In this document: piece by piece, positions 54,411 to 63,181 of the stretch
How positions within the stretch are numbered: position 1 is the stretch's first letter
Layout of the letters: every line of letters starts with the position of its first letter
Assembly (NCBI RefSeq): GCF_001483745.1
Contig: NZ_LQBL01000022.1
Location: 124,001 to 188,000, forward strand
Length of the DNA: 64,000 nt
Direction: 5' to 3'
Source: Serinicoccus chungangensis
Lineage (GTDB): Bacteria; Actinomycetota; Actinomycetes; Actinomycetales; Dermatophilaceae
Notes under the pieces: generated by a model
What the model was told of the DNA's origin: nothing
The model's input: the letters and a program-made list of their open reading frames with translations, nothing else
Database searches by the model: none
Position numbers and translations under genes: made by a program

Positions 54411-55319
54411 TCAGAGCTCCTGCAGCCACGACCGCGCCTCGGCGTAGGCCTGCTCGTCGGCATGGACGGGGACCGGCCGGGCCTGACCGTCGGCCCGGGG
54501 GTAGGACCCCAGGAAGCGCACGTCCCGGCAGGTCCGGCGCAGTCCCAGCAGGGCCTCGCCCATCCGGGGCTCGGAGACGTGACCGTCGGCGTCGATCCAG
54601 AAGCAGTACTCCCCCAGCCCCTCTCCGGTCGGGCGGGACTCCAGCCGGCTGAGGTCGATGCCACGCACGGCGAACTGCTCGAGCAGCTCCAGCAGGGCCC
54701 CGGGACGGTTCTGCCAGATGAGGGCCACGAGGGTCGTGCGGTCGGCACCCGTGGGCGCGGCCGCCGGGGCGCCGTGCCGCAGCACGACGAAACGGGTGAG
54801 GGCACCGGCGCGGTCGGCGATGCGCTCGGCCGACGCTTCCAGGCCGTAGGACCGGGCCGCCTCCGTGGAGGCGATGGCCGCGTCGTAGGTCCCCTCCGCC
54901 ACCGCCTGCGCGGCCCGGGCCGTGGACGACTCCGGCACGAGCTGCGCCTGCGGCAGGTGCCGCGCCGTCCAGGCCCGGGTCTGGGCGGCCGCGTGGGGGT
55001 GGGTGGCCACGACCCGCACCTGGTCCTGGCTCGTCCCGGGGCGGACCAGGAGGTCGAACTGCACCTCGACGAGGACCTCCTCGACGATACGCACCCGCTC
55101 CTGGTCCAGCAGGGCCTGCAGGGTGGCGGGGACCGAACCCTCGACCGAGTTCTCGAAGGGGACCACGGCGGCGTGGGCCTCCCCCGCCACCAGCCGCTGC
55201 AGGGCCTCGGCCACGGTCGGCACCGGGGTCGCCTCGTGCTCCTGACGGGAGTCCCACTGCCGGACGGCCTGCTCGGTGAAGGTGCCGGCCGGGCCGAGGT
55301 AGGCGATGCGCGAGGTCAC
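54411..55319 (-). CDS. pheA: Prephenate dehydratase
   Basis: Converts prephenate to phenylpyruvate in phenylalanine synthesis. 302 residues, monofunctional (no chorismate mutase). AYLGPAGTFTEQAV at the start, VPFENSVEGSV, the catalytic TRF in LTRFVVLRHG, and a C-terminal ACT domain with the Phe-binding ESRP in LESRPTGEGLGEYCFWID. GTG at 55319. Convergent with the SGNH gene; 25 bases downstream of the glycosylphosphotransferase stop. Confidence 0.95.
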   Translation of the reverse strand: MTSRIAYLGPAGTFTEQAVRQWDSRQEHEATPVPTVAEALQRLVAGEAHAAVVPFENSVEGSVPATLQALLDQERVRIVEEVLVEVQFDLLVRPGTSQDQVRVVATHPHAAAQTRAWTARHLPQAQLVPESSTARAAQAVAEGTYDAAIASTEAARSYGLEASAERIADRAGALTRFVVLRHGAPAAAPTGADRTTLVALIWQNRPGALLELLEQFAVRGIDLSRLESRPTGEGLGEYCFWIDADGHVSEPRMGEALLGLRRTCRDVRFLGSYPRADGQARPVPVHADEQAYAEARSWLQEL

Positions 55320-55344
55320 CCCCGGAACCCTAGCCGAGCCGGCG

Positions 55345-56904
55345 TCAGTAGGCCCCGCTGTCCGTGCTCACCACCACGCGCGCCGTGCGCCACATGATCA
55401 TGAGGTCCAGGATGGGGTTCCAGTTCTCGACGTAGTACAGGTCGAGACGGACGGCCTCGTCCCAGGACAGGTCGCTGCGCCCGCTGATCTGCCACAGACC
55501 GGTCATGCCCGGCCGGACCAGCAGCCGGCGGTGGGTGTCCTCGGCGTACTCCGCCACCTCGCGGGGCAGCGGCGGCCGCGGACCGACGAGGCTCATCTCG
55601 CCGCGCAGCACGTTGAGCAGCTGCGGCAGCTCGTCGAGGGAGTAGCGCCGGATGAAGGCACCCACCTTGGTCACCCGCGGGTCGTGCTGCATCTTGAACA
55701 GCGGCCCCGCACCCTCGTTGGAGGCGGTCAGGTCGGCCAGCCGCTCCTCCGCGTCCAGCACCATGCTGCGGAACTTGAACATCGAGAAGCTGCGGCCGTC
55801 CTGGCCCACCCGCTCCTGCCGGAAGAGCACCGGACCGCGGTCCTCGATCTTGACGGCCAGCGCCACGGCCAGCATGACCGGGCCGAGGAGCAGGGTGACG
55901 GCCAGCGCGGCCAGCCGGTCCATGACGTTCTTGAGCACCCGCTCGGGGCCGACGAAGCGAGGAGCCTCGACGTGGATCAGCGGCAGCCCCTGCACCGGGC
56001 GGGTGAGCACCCGCGGGCCGGCGACATCCATGATGCCGGGCGCGACCACGAGGTCGATGTCGGTGGCCTCCAGGGCCCAGCCGAGCTGCCGCAGACCGGT
56101 GGTGCCCAGGCCCGCGGAGGAGGAGACCGCGACGACGTCGACGTGGTGCTCGAACGCCTTGAGCAGCACGTCCGACTCCGGACCCAGCACCGGCACCCCG
56201 GCCACCTCGCCGGTGGCGTCGTCGACGCAGGCGCCGAGCACCTGGTAGCCGGCGTCGGGCGCCCGGCGCAGCGCGCCCACGAGCCCGGCCACGTGGTCGG
56301 CGTCACCGACCAGGATGACCCGGTCGGAGAGCTCGCCGCTCTTGCGCCGGGCGACGAGCCAGCGGCGCGCGCCCCAGCGGCCGGTGAGCAGCAGCAGCGT
56401 GCCGAGCGGGTAGGCGAGCAGGACGAAGCCCCGGGCGAACTCGATCTGGAAGGCGAAGCCGAGGATCGCCAGCACGGCGAAGACCCACGTCGACCCCTGG
56501 AACACCTGCCGGTACTCTTGCACCCCGTGCCCGACGGTCCGCCCGTCGTAGGCGCGTTGAATGTTCAACGACAGCACCCAGGCGACGACCAGACCCAGCG
56601 CGACGTAGCCGTAGCCGATGCTGAGACCGCCCACCGACTGCTCGTCGAGCCCGAAGCGGGTGACGTAGGCGACCAGCACCGCCGACGTGACCAGCACGAG
56701 GTCGAGCGCCTTGAGGGTGGTGAGGTAGCCGCTGAGGTAGCGGCGCGCCCGGTGCGGGGCCTTGCGGCCGCCGTTCGGGAGTCTCTCGGACTGCCGGAGG
56801 GCGTCCGGGATGATGAACGGGCGCGCCTCGAACACGCGTGACACCGCGGTGTCCTGCGAGTCCCTGAAAGCTGTCCCTGATGCTGTGCCTGTGATCACGG
56901 TCAC
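55345..56904 (-). CDS. Polyprenyl glycosylphosphotransferase (exopolysaccharide initiation)
   Basis: 519 residues of the WbaP/CpsE type. N-terminal ~65 residues cytoplasmic, four membrane helices (about 66-185), a Rossmann-like domain (~195-310, RVILVGDADHVAG), and the C-terminal phosphotransferase with KIEDRGPVLFRQERVG, FRSM, YSLDELPQLLNVL and SLVGPRPPLP, ending RPGMTGLWQISGRSDL. Transfers a sugar phosphate to undecaprenyl phosphate. A low-GC leader and a protein tyrosine phosphatase gene nearby suggest regulated polymer production. GTG at 56904. Confidence 0.93.
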   Translation of the reverse strand: MTVITGTASGTAFRDSQDTAVSRVFEARPFIIPDALRQSERLPNGGRKAPHRARRYLSGYLTTLKALDLVLVTSAVLVAYVTRFGLDEQSVGGLSIGYGYVALGLVVAWVLSLNIQRAYDGRTVGHGVQEYRQVFQGSTWVFAVLAILGFAFQIEFARGFVLLAYPLGTLLLLTGRWGARRWLVARRKSGELSDRVILVGDADHVAGLVGALRRAPDAGYQVLGACVDDATGEVAGVPVLGPESDVLLKAFEHHVDVVAVSSSAGLGTTGLRQLGWALEATDIDLVVAPGIMDVAGPRVLTRPVQGLPLIHVEAPRFVGPERVLKNVMDRLAALAVTLLLGPVMLAVALAVKIEDRGPVLFRQERVGQDGRSFSMFKFRSMVLDAEERLADLTASNEGAGPLFKMQHDPRVTKVGAFIRRYSLDELPQLLNVLRGEMSLVGPRPPLPREVAEYAEDTHRRLLVRPGMTGLWQISGRSDLSWDEAVRLDLYYVENWNPILDLMIMWRTARVVVSTDSGAY

Positions 56905-56950
56905 GGGAGATGTCCGTCCTGTCCCTGCGCGAAGAATGCTCTCCCCAGAG

Positions 56951-57000
56951 CAAATCTCCTTGCCAAATCTTTACCTACTTCTCAGTTAAGCACTGAACGG
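56951..57000. promoter_or_regulatory. AT-rich regulatory patch with inverted repeat
   Basis: The 209-base gap between divergent genes holds a patch (about 56951-56996) with much lower GC than the surroundings. It contains the inverted repeat TCAGT-TAAGC-ACTGA (56982-56996). It lies 47-92 bases upstream of the glycosylphosphotransferase start and probably holds its promoter; no clean -35/-10 pair could be fixed. TTAGGTTAG at about 57100 may serve the S26 peptidase gene. Confidence 0.5.
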
Positions 57001-57113
57001 TCGGCACGTCTACCCCGAAACGCCCCCGATGTTCGCCCGCGCGACACCTGCTGGTCCCCTCAGGTCCGCCCTGACGTCGCGCCGGGCACCCCGATGACCT
57101 TAGGTTAGCGCCC

Positions 57114-57482
57114 ATGCCCCGCTCCCGGAACACCCAGCGCCGGCTCGGTCTGGCCCGTGTCTCGGGCAGCTCGATGTCGCCCACCCTCGAGGCCGGGGAC
57201 ACCCTCGTCGTCCTGCACGGGGGGCGCCCCCGCGTCGGCGCCGTCGTCGTCGTCCGGCTGCCGGCCGACGCGGGCGGCACGGCCCGACCCGTCGCCGTCA
57301 AGCGCCTCGCCTCGGTGCGCCCGGACGGCGCGCTCTGGGTCCGCTCCGACGGCACCGGCACGGACTCCCGCCAGCTCGGGCACCTCGCCCCCGGGGCGCT
57401 CGTCGCGGTGGCCCTCCTGCGGCTGCCCCGGTGGCGGCCGATGCGGCCACCGCGGGTGCTGCGGCGGGCCGCTCAGCCCTGA
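57114..57482 (+). CDS. S26/S24-type peptidase domain protein (signal-peptidase fold)
   Basis: 122 residues. The catalytic dyad is present: Ser20 in VSGSSMSPTL and Lys63 in VAVKRLAS. No membrane helix is seen, unlike type I signal peptidases; small soluble proteins of this kind include the protease that matures nickel superoxide dismutase (SodX), but no sodN gene is in the window, so the substrate is open. ATG at 57114. The last 10 bases overlap the convergent phosphatase gene. Confidence 0.8.
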   Translation: MPRSRNTQRRLGLARVSGSSMSPTLEAGDTLVVLHGGRPRVGAVVVVRLPADAGGTARPVAVKRLASVRPDGALWVRSDGTGTDSRQLGHLAPGALVAVALLRLPRWRPMRPPRVLRRAAQP

Positions 57483-58054
57483 CCGAGCGCCCGGGCCAGC
57501 GCGGGAAGAACCTCGCGGACCTGCTGCTCGAGCGCGGCATACACCTCGTCGGAGCGACGGTAGGGGTCCACGAGACCGGAGGACGAGGGCCGCCCCACCG
57601 TCCCCCGCTGTGCCCGCGCGGAGCGGGCGAGCCCGGCCAGCGCCTCCGCCGGGTCCTCCCACCCCGGCCGGTCCCGGGCCGGGACCGCGTCGGCCAGGGC
57701 GGCGAACTCGTGGACGGTGAAAGTGCGCCGCAGCGCCCGCGGGTCGAGCCGCACCACGTCCGAGCGGTGCTCGGGTGTCGCCGTGAGGACCAGGTCGGCG
57801 CCGGCCACCACCTGGTCGGTGAGCGACCGCGCCGCGAAACCCTCGGGGTCGCCCCCCAACCGCCGGAGCAGCTGGGCGGAACGGTCGTCCATGGCGGATC
57901 CCACCAGCGCCCGGGTGCCGGCCGAGCGGACCGCGACGGCACCCGCTCCGTGCGCCGCGTCGACCTCCCGCTGCAGCAGCCGCTCGAGCAGGGGCGAGCG
58001 GCAGACGTTGCCGGTGCAGACCACGAGGACCGTCGGGGTCGGTGCTGCGGTCAC
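57473..58054 (-). CDS. Low-molecular-weight protein tyrosine phosphatase
   Basis: 193 residues. The P-loop CTGNVCRS holds Cys13 and Arg19, and the general-acid loop appears as GLVDPYRRSDEVY. Related Wzb/Ptp enzymes reset tyrosine kinases that control capsule polymer export, and an exopolysaccharide initiation gene is 1.3 kb away. It could alternatively act on arginine phosphate. GTG at 58054 overlaps the tsaE stop (GTGA). Confidence 0.9.
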   Translation of the reverse strand: MTAAPTPTVLVVCTGNVCRSPLLERLLQREVDAAHGAGAVAVRSAGTRALVGSAMDDRSAQLLRRLGGDPEGFAARSLTDQVVAGADLVLTATPEHRSDVVRLDPRALRRTFTVHEFAALADAVPARDRPGWEDPAEALAGLARSARAQRGTVGRPSSSGLVDPYRRSDEVYAALEQQVREVLPALARALGQG

Positions 58055-58533
58055 CGGTCCTCCCCCTCCAGCACCCCGCCGGCCCACCGGGGTCCGTGGC
58101 CCCGCAGGACCGCCCGGCGCGACTGGTCCTGCGCCGCCTCGCTGCCGGACCGGTGCAGGAGCACCTCCAGCCGGTCCTGGGTCAGCACCTCGGCGAGCCC
58201 CTCGCCCCACTCGACCACGGTGACCGACTCCTCCAGGGAGGCGTCGAGGTCGAGGTCGTCGAGCTCGGCTCCGTCGGCGAGCCGGTAGGCGTCGACGTGC
58301 ACCAGCTCCGGTCCGCCGGTCGTCGAGGGGTGGACGCGGGCGATGACGAAGGTCGGCGAGGTCACCGGGCCCCTGACCCCCAGGCCCTCCCCCAGCCCCT
58401 GGGTGAGGGTGGTCTTCCCGGCGCCGAGGTCCCCGGTGAGGACGACGAGGTCGCCGGCCCGCAGCACGGCGCCCAGGCGGCGGCCCAGCGCACGGGTGTC
58501 CTCGGCGTCGGGCAGCTCGACGTGCTCGCTCAC
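58051..58533 (-). CDS. tsaE: tRNA threonylcarbamoyladenosine biosynthesis ATPase
   Basis: 160 residues. Walker A GDLGAGKTTL (34-43), SPTFVIARVH and the H-x-DAYRL motif in LVHVDAYRLAD. ATPase partner of TsaB-TsaD in t6A synthesis; tsaC is in the window, tsaB and tsaD are not. GTG start overlaps the alr stop (GTGA), and its own stop overlaps the phosphatase start. Confidence 0.94.
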   Translation of the reverse strand: MSEHVELPDAEDTRALGRRLGAVLRAGDLVVLTGDLGAGKTTLTQGLGEGLGVRGPVTSPTFVIARVHPSTTGGPELVHVDAYRLADGAELDDLDLDASLEESVTVVEWGEGLAEVLTQDRLEVLLHRSGSEAAQDQSRRAVLRGHGPRWAGGVLEGEDR

Positions 58534-59708
58534 CGTCCGGCCTCCCCGACGTACCGACGCGGCAGGCGGGGCCCGAACCTGCTGACGATCTCGTAGCTGA
58601 TCGTGCCGGCCGCGTCGGCCCACTCCTGCGCCGTCGGCGCCTCGTCGGCGTCCCCCAGGAGGACCACCTCGTCGCCGGTCGCCACCGCGACGTCGCCGAC
58701 GTCCACGACGAACTGGTCCATGCAGACGCGTCCGGAGACCCGGAAGCGCCGACCGGCCACCTGCACCGGCCCGGTGCCCGAGGCGTGGCGGGGCACCCCG
58801 TCGGCATACCCGATGGGCACGTCGACCACGGTGGTCGCCCGCTCCGGGGCGTAGGTGTGGCCGTAGGACACCCCCTGCCCGGCCGGGATCCGCTTGACCA
58901 CCGCCACCCGGGCGCTCACACCCATGGCCGGACGCAGCCCCAGGTCCGCGGCGGAGGCCAGCTCGGGAACGGGGGACAGGCCGTAGACCGCCAGCCCGGG
59001 GCGGACCATGTCCCAGGCCGCGGCCGGGGTGGTGAGGGTGGCGGCCGAGTTGCTCAGGTGGCGGACCTCGAGGTCCAGGCCGGCCCGTTCGGCCAGTCGC
59101 ACGGCGTCGGCGAAGGCCTCCTGCTGGGCCCGCACGGTGGGGTGCTCGGGCGCGTCGGCGTAGGCGAAGTGGGAGAACACCCCGACCACCCGGAGCGCCC
59201 CCTCGGCGCTCAGCGAGGCCGCGTGCCGGACGAGCGCGTGGAAGTCGGTCCGGGGGTCACCGGGCCGGACGGGGAGGGCGAAGGCCCCGCCCCGGGCGAG
59301 TCCGGTGTCGGCCTTGAGCTGCACCTGGGCGGTGCGGCCCGCGCGACGGGCGGCCGCCGCGAGCAGGTCCAGGGCCCAGGGCGCCGAGGCCGCCACCTGG
59401 ACGTCGGCCGCCAGCAGGGCGTCCGCGTCGACCGAGGGCGTCAGCAACCAGCACAGCAGCGGCGCCGCCACCCCCGCCTGCCGCAGGGCCAGCGCCTCGG
59501 CCGGCTGGGCCACACCCAGTGCTGCCGCACCCCCGGCGAGCGCCGCGCGGGCGCTGGGCACCAGCCCGTGGCCGTAGGCGTCCGCCTTGACCACCGCCAT
59601 GACGCCCGCCGACCCGGCGTGCCCGCGCAGGACGCCCACGTTGTGCGCGATGGCGTCCAGGTCGACCGTGACCTGCGCCGGCCACGGCGAGGTGCCCGCG
59701 TCGCTCAC
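58530..59708 (-). CDS. alr: Alanine racemase
   Basis: Makes D-alanine for peptidoglycan. 392 residues: PLP barrel with Lys41 in [18 protein letters not shown], and C-terminal domain with the catalytic Tyr in [12 protein letters not shown] and the GRVCMDQ motif. GTG at 59708 overlaps the leuB stop; the in-frame extension upstream lies in leuB. The alr-tsaE pairing is widespread. Confidence 0.95.
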   Translation of the reverse strand: MSDAGTSPWPAQVTVDLDAIAHNVGVLRGHAGSAGVMAVVKADAYGHGLVPSARAALAGGAAALGVAQPAEALALRQAGVAAPLLCWLLTPSVDADALLAADVQVAASAPWALDLLAAAARRAGRTAQVQLKADTGLARGGAFALPVRPGDPRTDFHALVRHAASLSAEGALRVVGVFSHFAYADAPEHPTVRAQQEAFADAVRLAERAGLDLEVRHLSNSAATLTTPAAAWDMVRPGLAVYGLSPVPELASAADLGLRPAMGVSARVAVVKRIPAGQGVSYGHTYAPERATTVVDVPIGYADGVPRHASGTGPVQVAGRRFRVSGRVCMDQFVVDVGDVAVATGDEVVLLGDADEAPTAQEWADAAGTISYEIVSRFGPRLPRRYVGEAGR

Positions 59709-60817
59709 GGGGACATCACCTGGGCGAGCTGGCTCATCAGGCTGTTCTCCACGGCCGGGCGCTGCGCCACGGCGGCGGCGATCCGCCCGCCCAGCTCGCC
59801 GGTGCTCGCGCCCATCCCCGCACCGGCCAGGGCCGGCAGCTCGGCGAGCACCTGCGCCGTCGCCCCCTCGACGGCGGCGGCCGCCTCCCCCTCGCCCAGG
59901 TGACCCAGCATCATGGCGAGCGAGAGGCAGGCGCCGGCGGGGTTGGCCCAGCCGCGCCCGGCGATGTCCGGGGCGGACCCATGCACCGGCTCGAACATGC
60001 TCGGCGCGCGGCCACCGAGGTGCAGGTTGCCGCTGGCGGCCACCCCCAGGCCTCCCTGGAGGACCGCCCCGAGGTCGGTGACGATGTCCCCGAAGAGGTT
60101 GTCCGTGACGACCACGTCGAACCGCTCCGGGCTGACCGGGAGGTGCATGCACATGGCGTCCACGTGGACGTAGTCGGTCTCCACGTCCGGGTAGCGCCGC
60201 CCGACCTCCTCGACGACCGCCGACCACAGGGCACCGGCCTCCACGAGGACGTTGGTCTTGTGGCACAGCGTCAGCCGCCCCCGACGGACCGACGCCAGGC
60301 GGAAGGCGAAGTCGACCGCCCGCTCCACGGCGTACCAGGTGTTGACCGACTCCTGCACGGCCGTCCACGCCGAGGTCCCGCGGTGCACCGCACTGCCCTC
60401 GGCGACGTAGGAGCCCTCGGTGTTCTCCCGGACGACCACGAGGTCGCACCGCTGCGGCGTGAGCCCGGCGACGGGCGTCGGCACCCCGGGGTAGAGACGG
60501 ACCGGTCGCAGGTTGACCGCCTGCTGCATCGCGCCGCGCAGCGCGAGGATGATCCCGCGCTCCAGGACCCCCGGAGGGGCCTGCGGGCTGCCGATGGCGC
60601 CGAAGAGGATGGCGTCGTGGGCCCGCAGCCGCTCGACGAGGTCCGGGGTGAGCAGCTCACCCGTCCGCAGGTAGTGCTCGGCGCCCAGGGGCACGTCGGT
60701 GCGCTCGGTCGTGAAGCCGAAGGCGTCCTGCGCCGCGTCGAGGACCTCCAGCGCCGCGGCGGTCACCTCGGGGCCGACCCCGTCACCGGGCAGGACTGCG
60801 ATGGAGTGGGAACGCAT
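59705..60817 (-). CDS. leuB: 3-isopropylmalate dehydrogenase
   Basis: Third step of leucine synthesis; 370 residues. [13 protein letters not shown], the loop [37 protein letters not shown], and the Mg-binding [13 protein letters not shown] are clear, with [10 protein letters not shown] following. Divergent from leuCD with a shared control region of 97 bases. First gene of the operon leuB-alr-tsaE-phosphatase, in which every junction is a 4-base GTGA overlap. Confidence 0.95.
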   Translation of the reverse strand: MRSHSIAVLPGDGVGPEVTAAALEVLDAAQDAFGFTTERTDVPLGAEHYLRTGELLTPDLVERLRAHDAILFGAIGSPQAPPGVLERGIILALRGAMQQAVNLRPVRLYPGVPTPVAGLTPQRCDLVVVRENTEGSYVAEGSAVHRGTSAWTAVQESVNTWYAVERAVDFAFRLASVRRGRLTLCHKTNVLVEAGALWSAVVEEVGRRYPDVETDYVHVDAMCMHLPVSPERFDVVVTDNLFGDIVTDLGAVLQGGLGVAASGNLHLGGRAPSMFEPVHGSAPDIAGRGWANPAGACLSLAMMLGHLGEGEAAAAVEGATAQVLAELPALAGAGMGASTGELGGRIAAAVAQRPAVENSLMSQLAQVMSP

Positions 60818-60833
60818 GAGTCGTCGGACCTCC

Positions 60834-60864
60834 GTGACGTCACGTCAAGGGATGGGCTTACAGT
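60834..60864. promoter_or_regulatory. Putative operator/promoter between leuB and leuC
   Basis: GTGACGTCAC (60834-60843) is a perfect palindrome, and TGACG-TCA-CGTCA (60835-60847) a second overlapping inverted repeat. TGACGT (60835-60840) and TACAGT (60859-60864) are 18 bases apart and could be the leuC promoter, so the operator would cover the -35 box. An IclR-type leucine regulator is plausible but not shown. Confidence 0.4.
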
Positions 60865-60914
60865 GGCGTCATTGTCTCGCACCGCCCCCACCAGCGAAAC
60901 GGAAGGGTCGACCC

Positions 60915-62351
60915 ATGTCCGCGTCATCCGGGCTGACGATGGCCGAGAAGCTCTGGGCCCAGCACGTCGTGCGCTCCGCCGACGGCGAGCCCGACCTCCT
61001 CTACATCGACCTGCACCTGGTCCACGAGGTGACCAGCCCCCAGGCCTTCGACGGCCTCCGGGAGAAGGGTCGCCCGGTGCGTCGTCCCGACCTCACCCTG
61101 GCGACCGAGGACCACAACGTGCCGACCACGCTCGGCCCGGTCACCGACCTCACCTCGCGCACCCAGCTGGAGGCCCTGCGCACCAACTGCGCGGAGTTCG
61201 GGATCGTCCACCACGAGCGGGGGCGGCGCGGGCAGGGCATCGTCCACGTCATCGGTCCCGAGCTGGGGCTCACCCAGCCCGGGATGACGATCGTCTGCGG
61301 CGACAGCCACACCTCCACCCACGGCGCCTTCGGCGCGCTCGCCTTCGGGATCGGCACCTCCGAGGTCGAGCACGTGCTGGCCACGCAGACCCTGCCGCTG
61401 CGGCCGTTCCGCACCATGGCGATCACCGTCGACGGGCAGCTCCCCGAGGGCGTGGGGGCCAAGGACATCATCCTGGCCGTCATCCACCGGATCGGGACGG
61501 GCGGTGGCCAGGGCTACGTCCTGGAGTACCGCGGGTCGGCCATCGAGGCGCTCTCGATGGAGGGCCGCATGACCATCTGCAACATGTCCATCGAGGCCGG
61601 GGCCCGAGCGGGCATGGTGGCGCCGGACGAGACGACCTTCGCCTACCTGCGCGGGCGCCCGCACGCCCCCTCCGGCGCCGACTGGGACGCCGCCGTGGCC
61701 GCCTGGCGGGAGCTGCCCACCGACGAGGACGCGGTCTTCGACGCCGAGGTCGTCATCGACGCGGCGACGCTCACCCCCTACGTCACCTGGGGGACCAACC
61801 CCGGCCAGTCCGTGCAGCTCGGCGAGGCCGTGCCCGACCCGGCCGCGGCCGGGGACGAGGACGCGCAGGACACCGCCCGTCGCGCCCTGGACTACATGGG
61901 CCTGGCCCCCGGGACCCCGATGCGCGAGATCGCCGTCGACGTCGTCTTCCTCGGCTCCTGCACCAACGGGCGCATCGAGGACCTGCGGCTGGCGGCCGAC
62001 GTCCTGCGCGGCCGGCAGGTCGCCGACGGGGTGCGGATGCTCGTCGTGCCCGGCTCGCACGCCGTGCGCCAGCAGGCCGAGGAGGAGGGTCTGGACGAGG
62101 TCTTCACCGGGGCCGGGGCCGAGTGGCGGCTGGCCGGGTGCTCGATGTGCCTCGGCATGAACCCCGACCAGCTGGCGCCCGAGGAGCGGTGCGCCTCGAC
62201 CTCCAACCGCAACTTCGAGGGCCGCCAGGGGGCGCGCGGGCGCACCCACCTGGTGTCCCCCGCGGTGGCGGCGGCGACCGCGGTCCGCGGCACCCTGTCC
62301 TCCCCGGCCGACCTCGAACCCGCCGACGCCCGACAGGAGGTGACGGTCTGA
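60915..62351 (+). CDS. leuC: 3-isopropylmalate dehydratase large subunit
   Basis: Aconitase-type Fe-S enzyme, 478 residues. Cluster ligands are Cys in FLGSCTNGR and the pair in [40 protein letters not shown]-type text (short form [12 protein letters not shown]) is conserved. ATG at 60915 follows AAGGG. Its stop overlaps leuD (TGATG). Confidence 0.96.
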   Translation: MSASSGLTMAEKLWAQHVVRSADGEPDLLYIDLHLVHEVTSPQAFDGLREKGRPVRRPDLTLATEDHNVPTTLGPVTDLTSRTQLEALRTNCAEFGIVHHERGRRGQGIVHVIGPELGLTQPGMTIVCGDSHTSTHGAFGALAFGIGTSEVEHVLATQTLPLRPFRTMAITVDGQLPEGVGAKDIILAVIHRIGTGGGQGYVLEYRGSAIEALSMEGRMTICNMSIEAGARAGMVAPDETTFAYLRGRPHAPSGADWDAAVAAWRELPTDEDAVFDAEVVIDAATLTPYVTWGTNPGQSVQLGEAVPDPAAAGDEDAQDTARRALDYMGLAPGTPMREIAVDVVFLGSCTNGRIEDLRLAADVLRGRQVADGVRMLVVPGSHAVRQQAEEEGLDEVFTGAGAEWRLAGCSMCLGMNPDQLAPEERCASTSNRNFEGRQGARGRTHLVSPAVAAATAVRGTLSSPADLEPADARQEVTV

Positions 62352-62950
62352 TGGACCCCTTCACCACGCATACCGGGATCGGCGTGCCGCTGCGCCGCTC
62401 CGACGTCGACACCGACCAGATCATCCCCGCCCAGTGGCTCAAGCAGGTCTCCCGCACCGGCTTCGACCAGGGCCTCTTCTCCCGGTGGCGGGAGGACCCC
62501 TCCTTCGTGCTCAACACCGAGCCCTACGCGCGCGGCTCGGTCCTCGTCGTCGGCCCGGACTTCGGCACCGGCTCCAGCCGCGAGCACGCGGTGTGGGCGC
62601 TGCAGCAGTACGGCTTCCGCGCCGTGCTGTCCAGCCGGTTCGCGGACATCTTCCGCGGCAACTCGGGCAAGCAGGGGCTGCTCACCGCCCAGCTCGACCA
62701 GGGCGACATCGAGCTCATCTGGAAGATCCTCGAGGCCGAGCCCGGCACCGAGATCACCGTCGACCTGCCCGCCCGCTCGGTCACCTGCGGCGACCTCGTC
62801 ACGACCTTCGAGGTCGACGACTACGTCGCCTGGCGCCTGGAGAACGGGCTGGACGACATCTCGCTGACCCTGGGGCACGAGGAGGACATCTCCGCCTTCG
62901 AGCGCGACCGGCCGTCCTGGAAGCCGACCGTCACGCCGGCCGTCGGCTGA
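62351..62950 (+). CDS. leuD: 3-isopropylmalate dehydratase small subunit
   Basis: 199 residues, swivel domain that completes the LeuCD active site. [13 protein letters not shown] at the start, [17 protein letters not shown] in the middle. One-base start/stop overlap with leuC. Confidence 0.95.
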   Translation: MDPFTTHTGIGVPLRRSDVDTDQIIPAQWLKQVSRTGFDQGLFSRWREDPSFVLNTEPYARGSVLVVGPDFGTGSSREHAVWALQQYGFRAVLSSRFADIFRGNSGKQGLLTAQLDQGDIELIWKILEAEPGTEITVDLPARSVTCGDLVTTFEVDDYVAWRLENGLDDISLTLGHEEDISAFERDRPSWKPTVTPAVG

Positions 62951-62951
62951 C

Positions 62952-62980
62952 CGACCGGCAGCCCGGGAGGCGCCCGGTCG
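62952..62980 (+). terminator. Hairpin after leuD
   Basis: CGACCGG and CCGGTCG form a 7-bp stem with a 15-base GC-rich loop, right after the leuD stop. Confidence 0.45.
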
Positions 62981-63016
62981 CCGCCGGCCGCAGCCCGGGG
63001 TGACGCGCCGGTCGCG

Positions 63017-63046
63017 TTGACACCCCGACCCCGGCGTTCCTATGGT
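63017..63046 (+). promoter_or_regulatory. Promoter of the terC leader
   Basis: TTGACA (63017-63022) is a perfect -35 box; TATGGT (63041-63046) is a good -10 box, 18 bases apart. Initiation near 63053 fits the riboswitch start. Confidence 0.8.
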
Positions 63047-63052
63047 GGTCCC

Positions 63053-63155
63053 ACCTCGAGGGGAGTATTTCCCGAATGTCGCGTCGGTCATGACGCGGGG
63101 CCCATGCCCCGCTCGGCGCGCGCCCTGCCGCCCAGGGTGAAAGAGACCTCGATCC
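63053..63155 (+). ncRNA. yybP-ykoY (manganese) riboswitch
   Basis: The leader has the conserved block GGGGAGTA (63060-63067) inside P1, whose TCGAGG (63056-63061) can pair with CCTCGA (63147-63152), the conserved GAGACC at the 3' side, and the internal hairpin GCGTCGGTCATGACGC. A TerC gene, the classic target, follows 30 bases later. The family senses Mn2+ and turns on export genes. AAAGG before the ATG could be masked when Mn2+ is low. Identified by eye, not by a covariance model. Confidence 0.82.
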
Positions 63156-63181
63156 GCGCCGTCGTGATCGAAAGGTCCCCC

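Noticed and set aside
57114-57482. Type I signal peptidase (lepB)
   Set aside because: The catalytic dyad is there, but no membrane anchor and the protein is too short.
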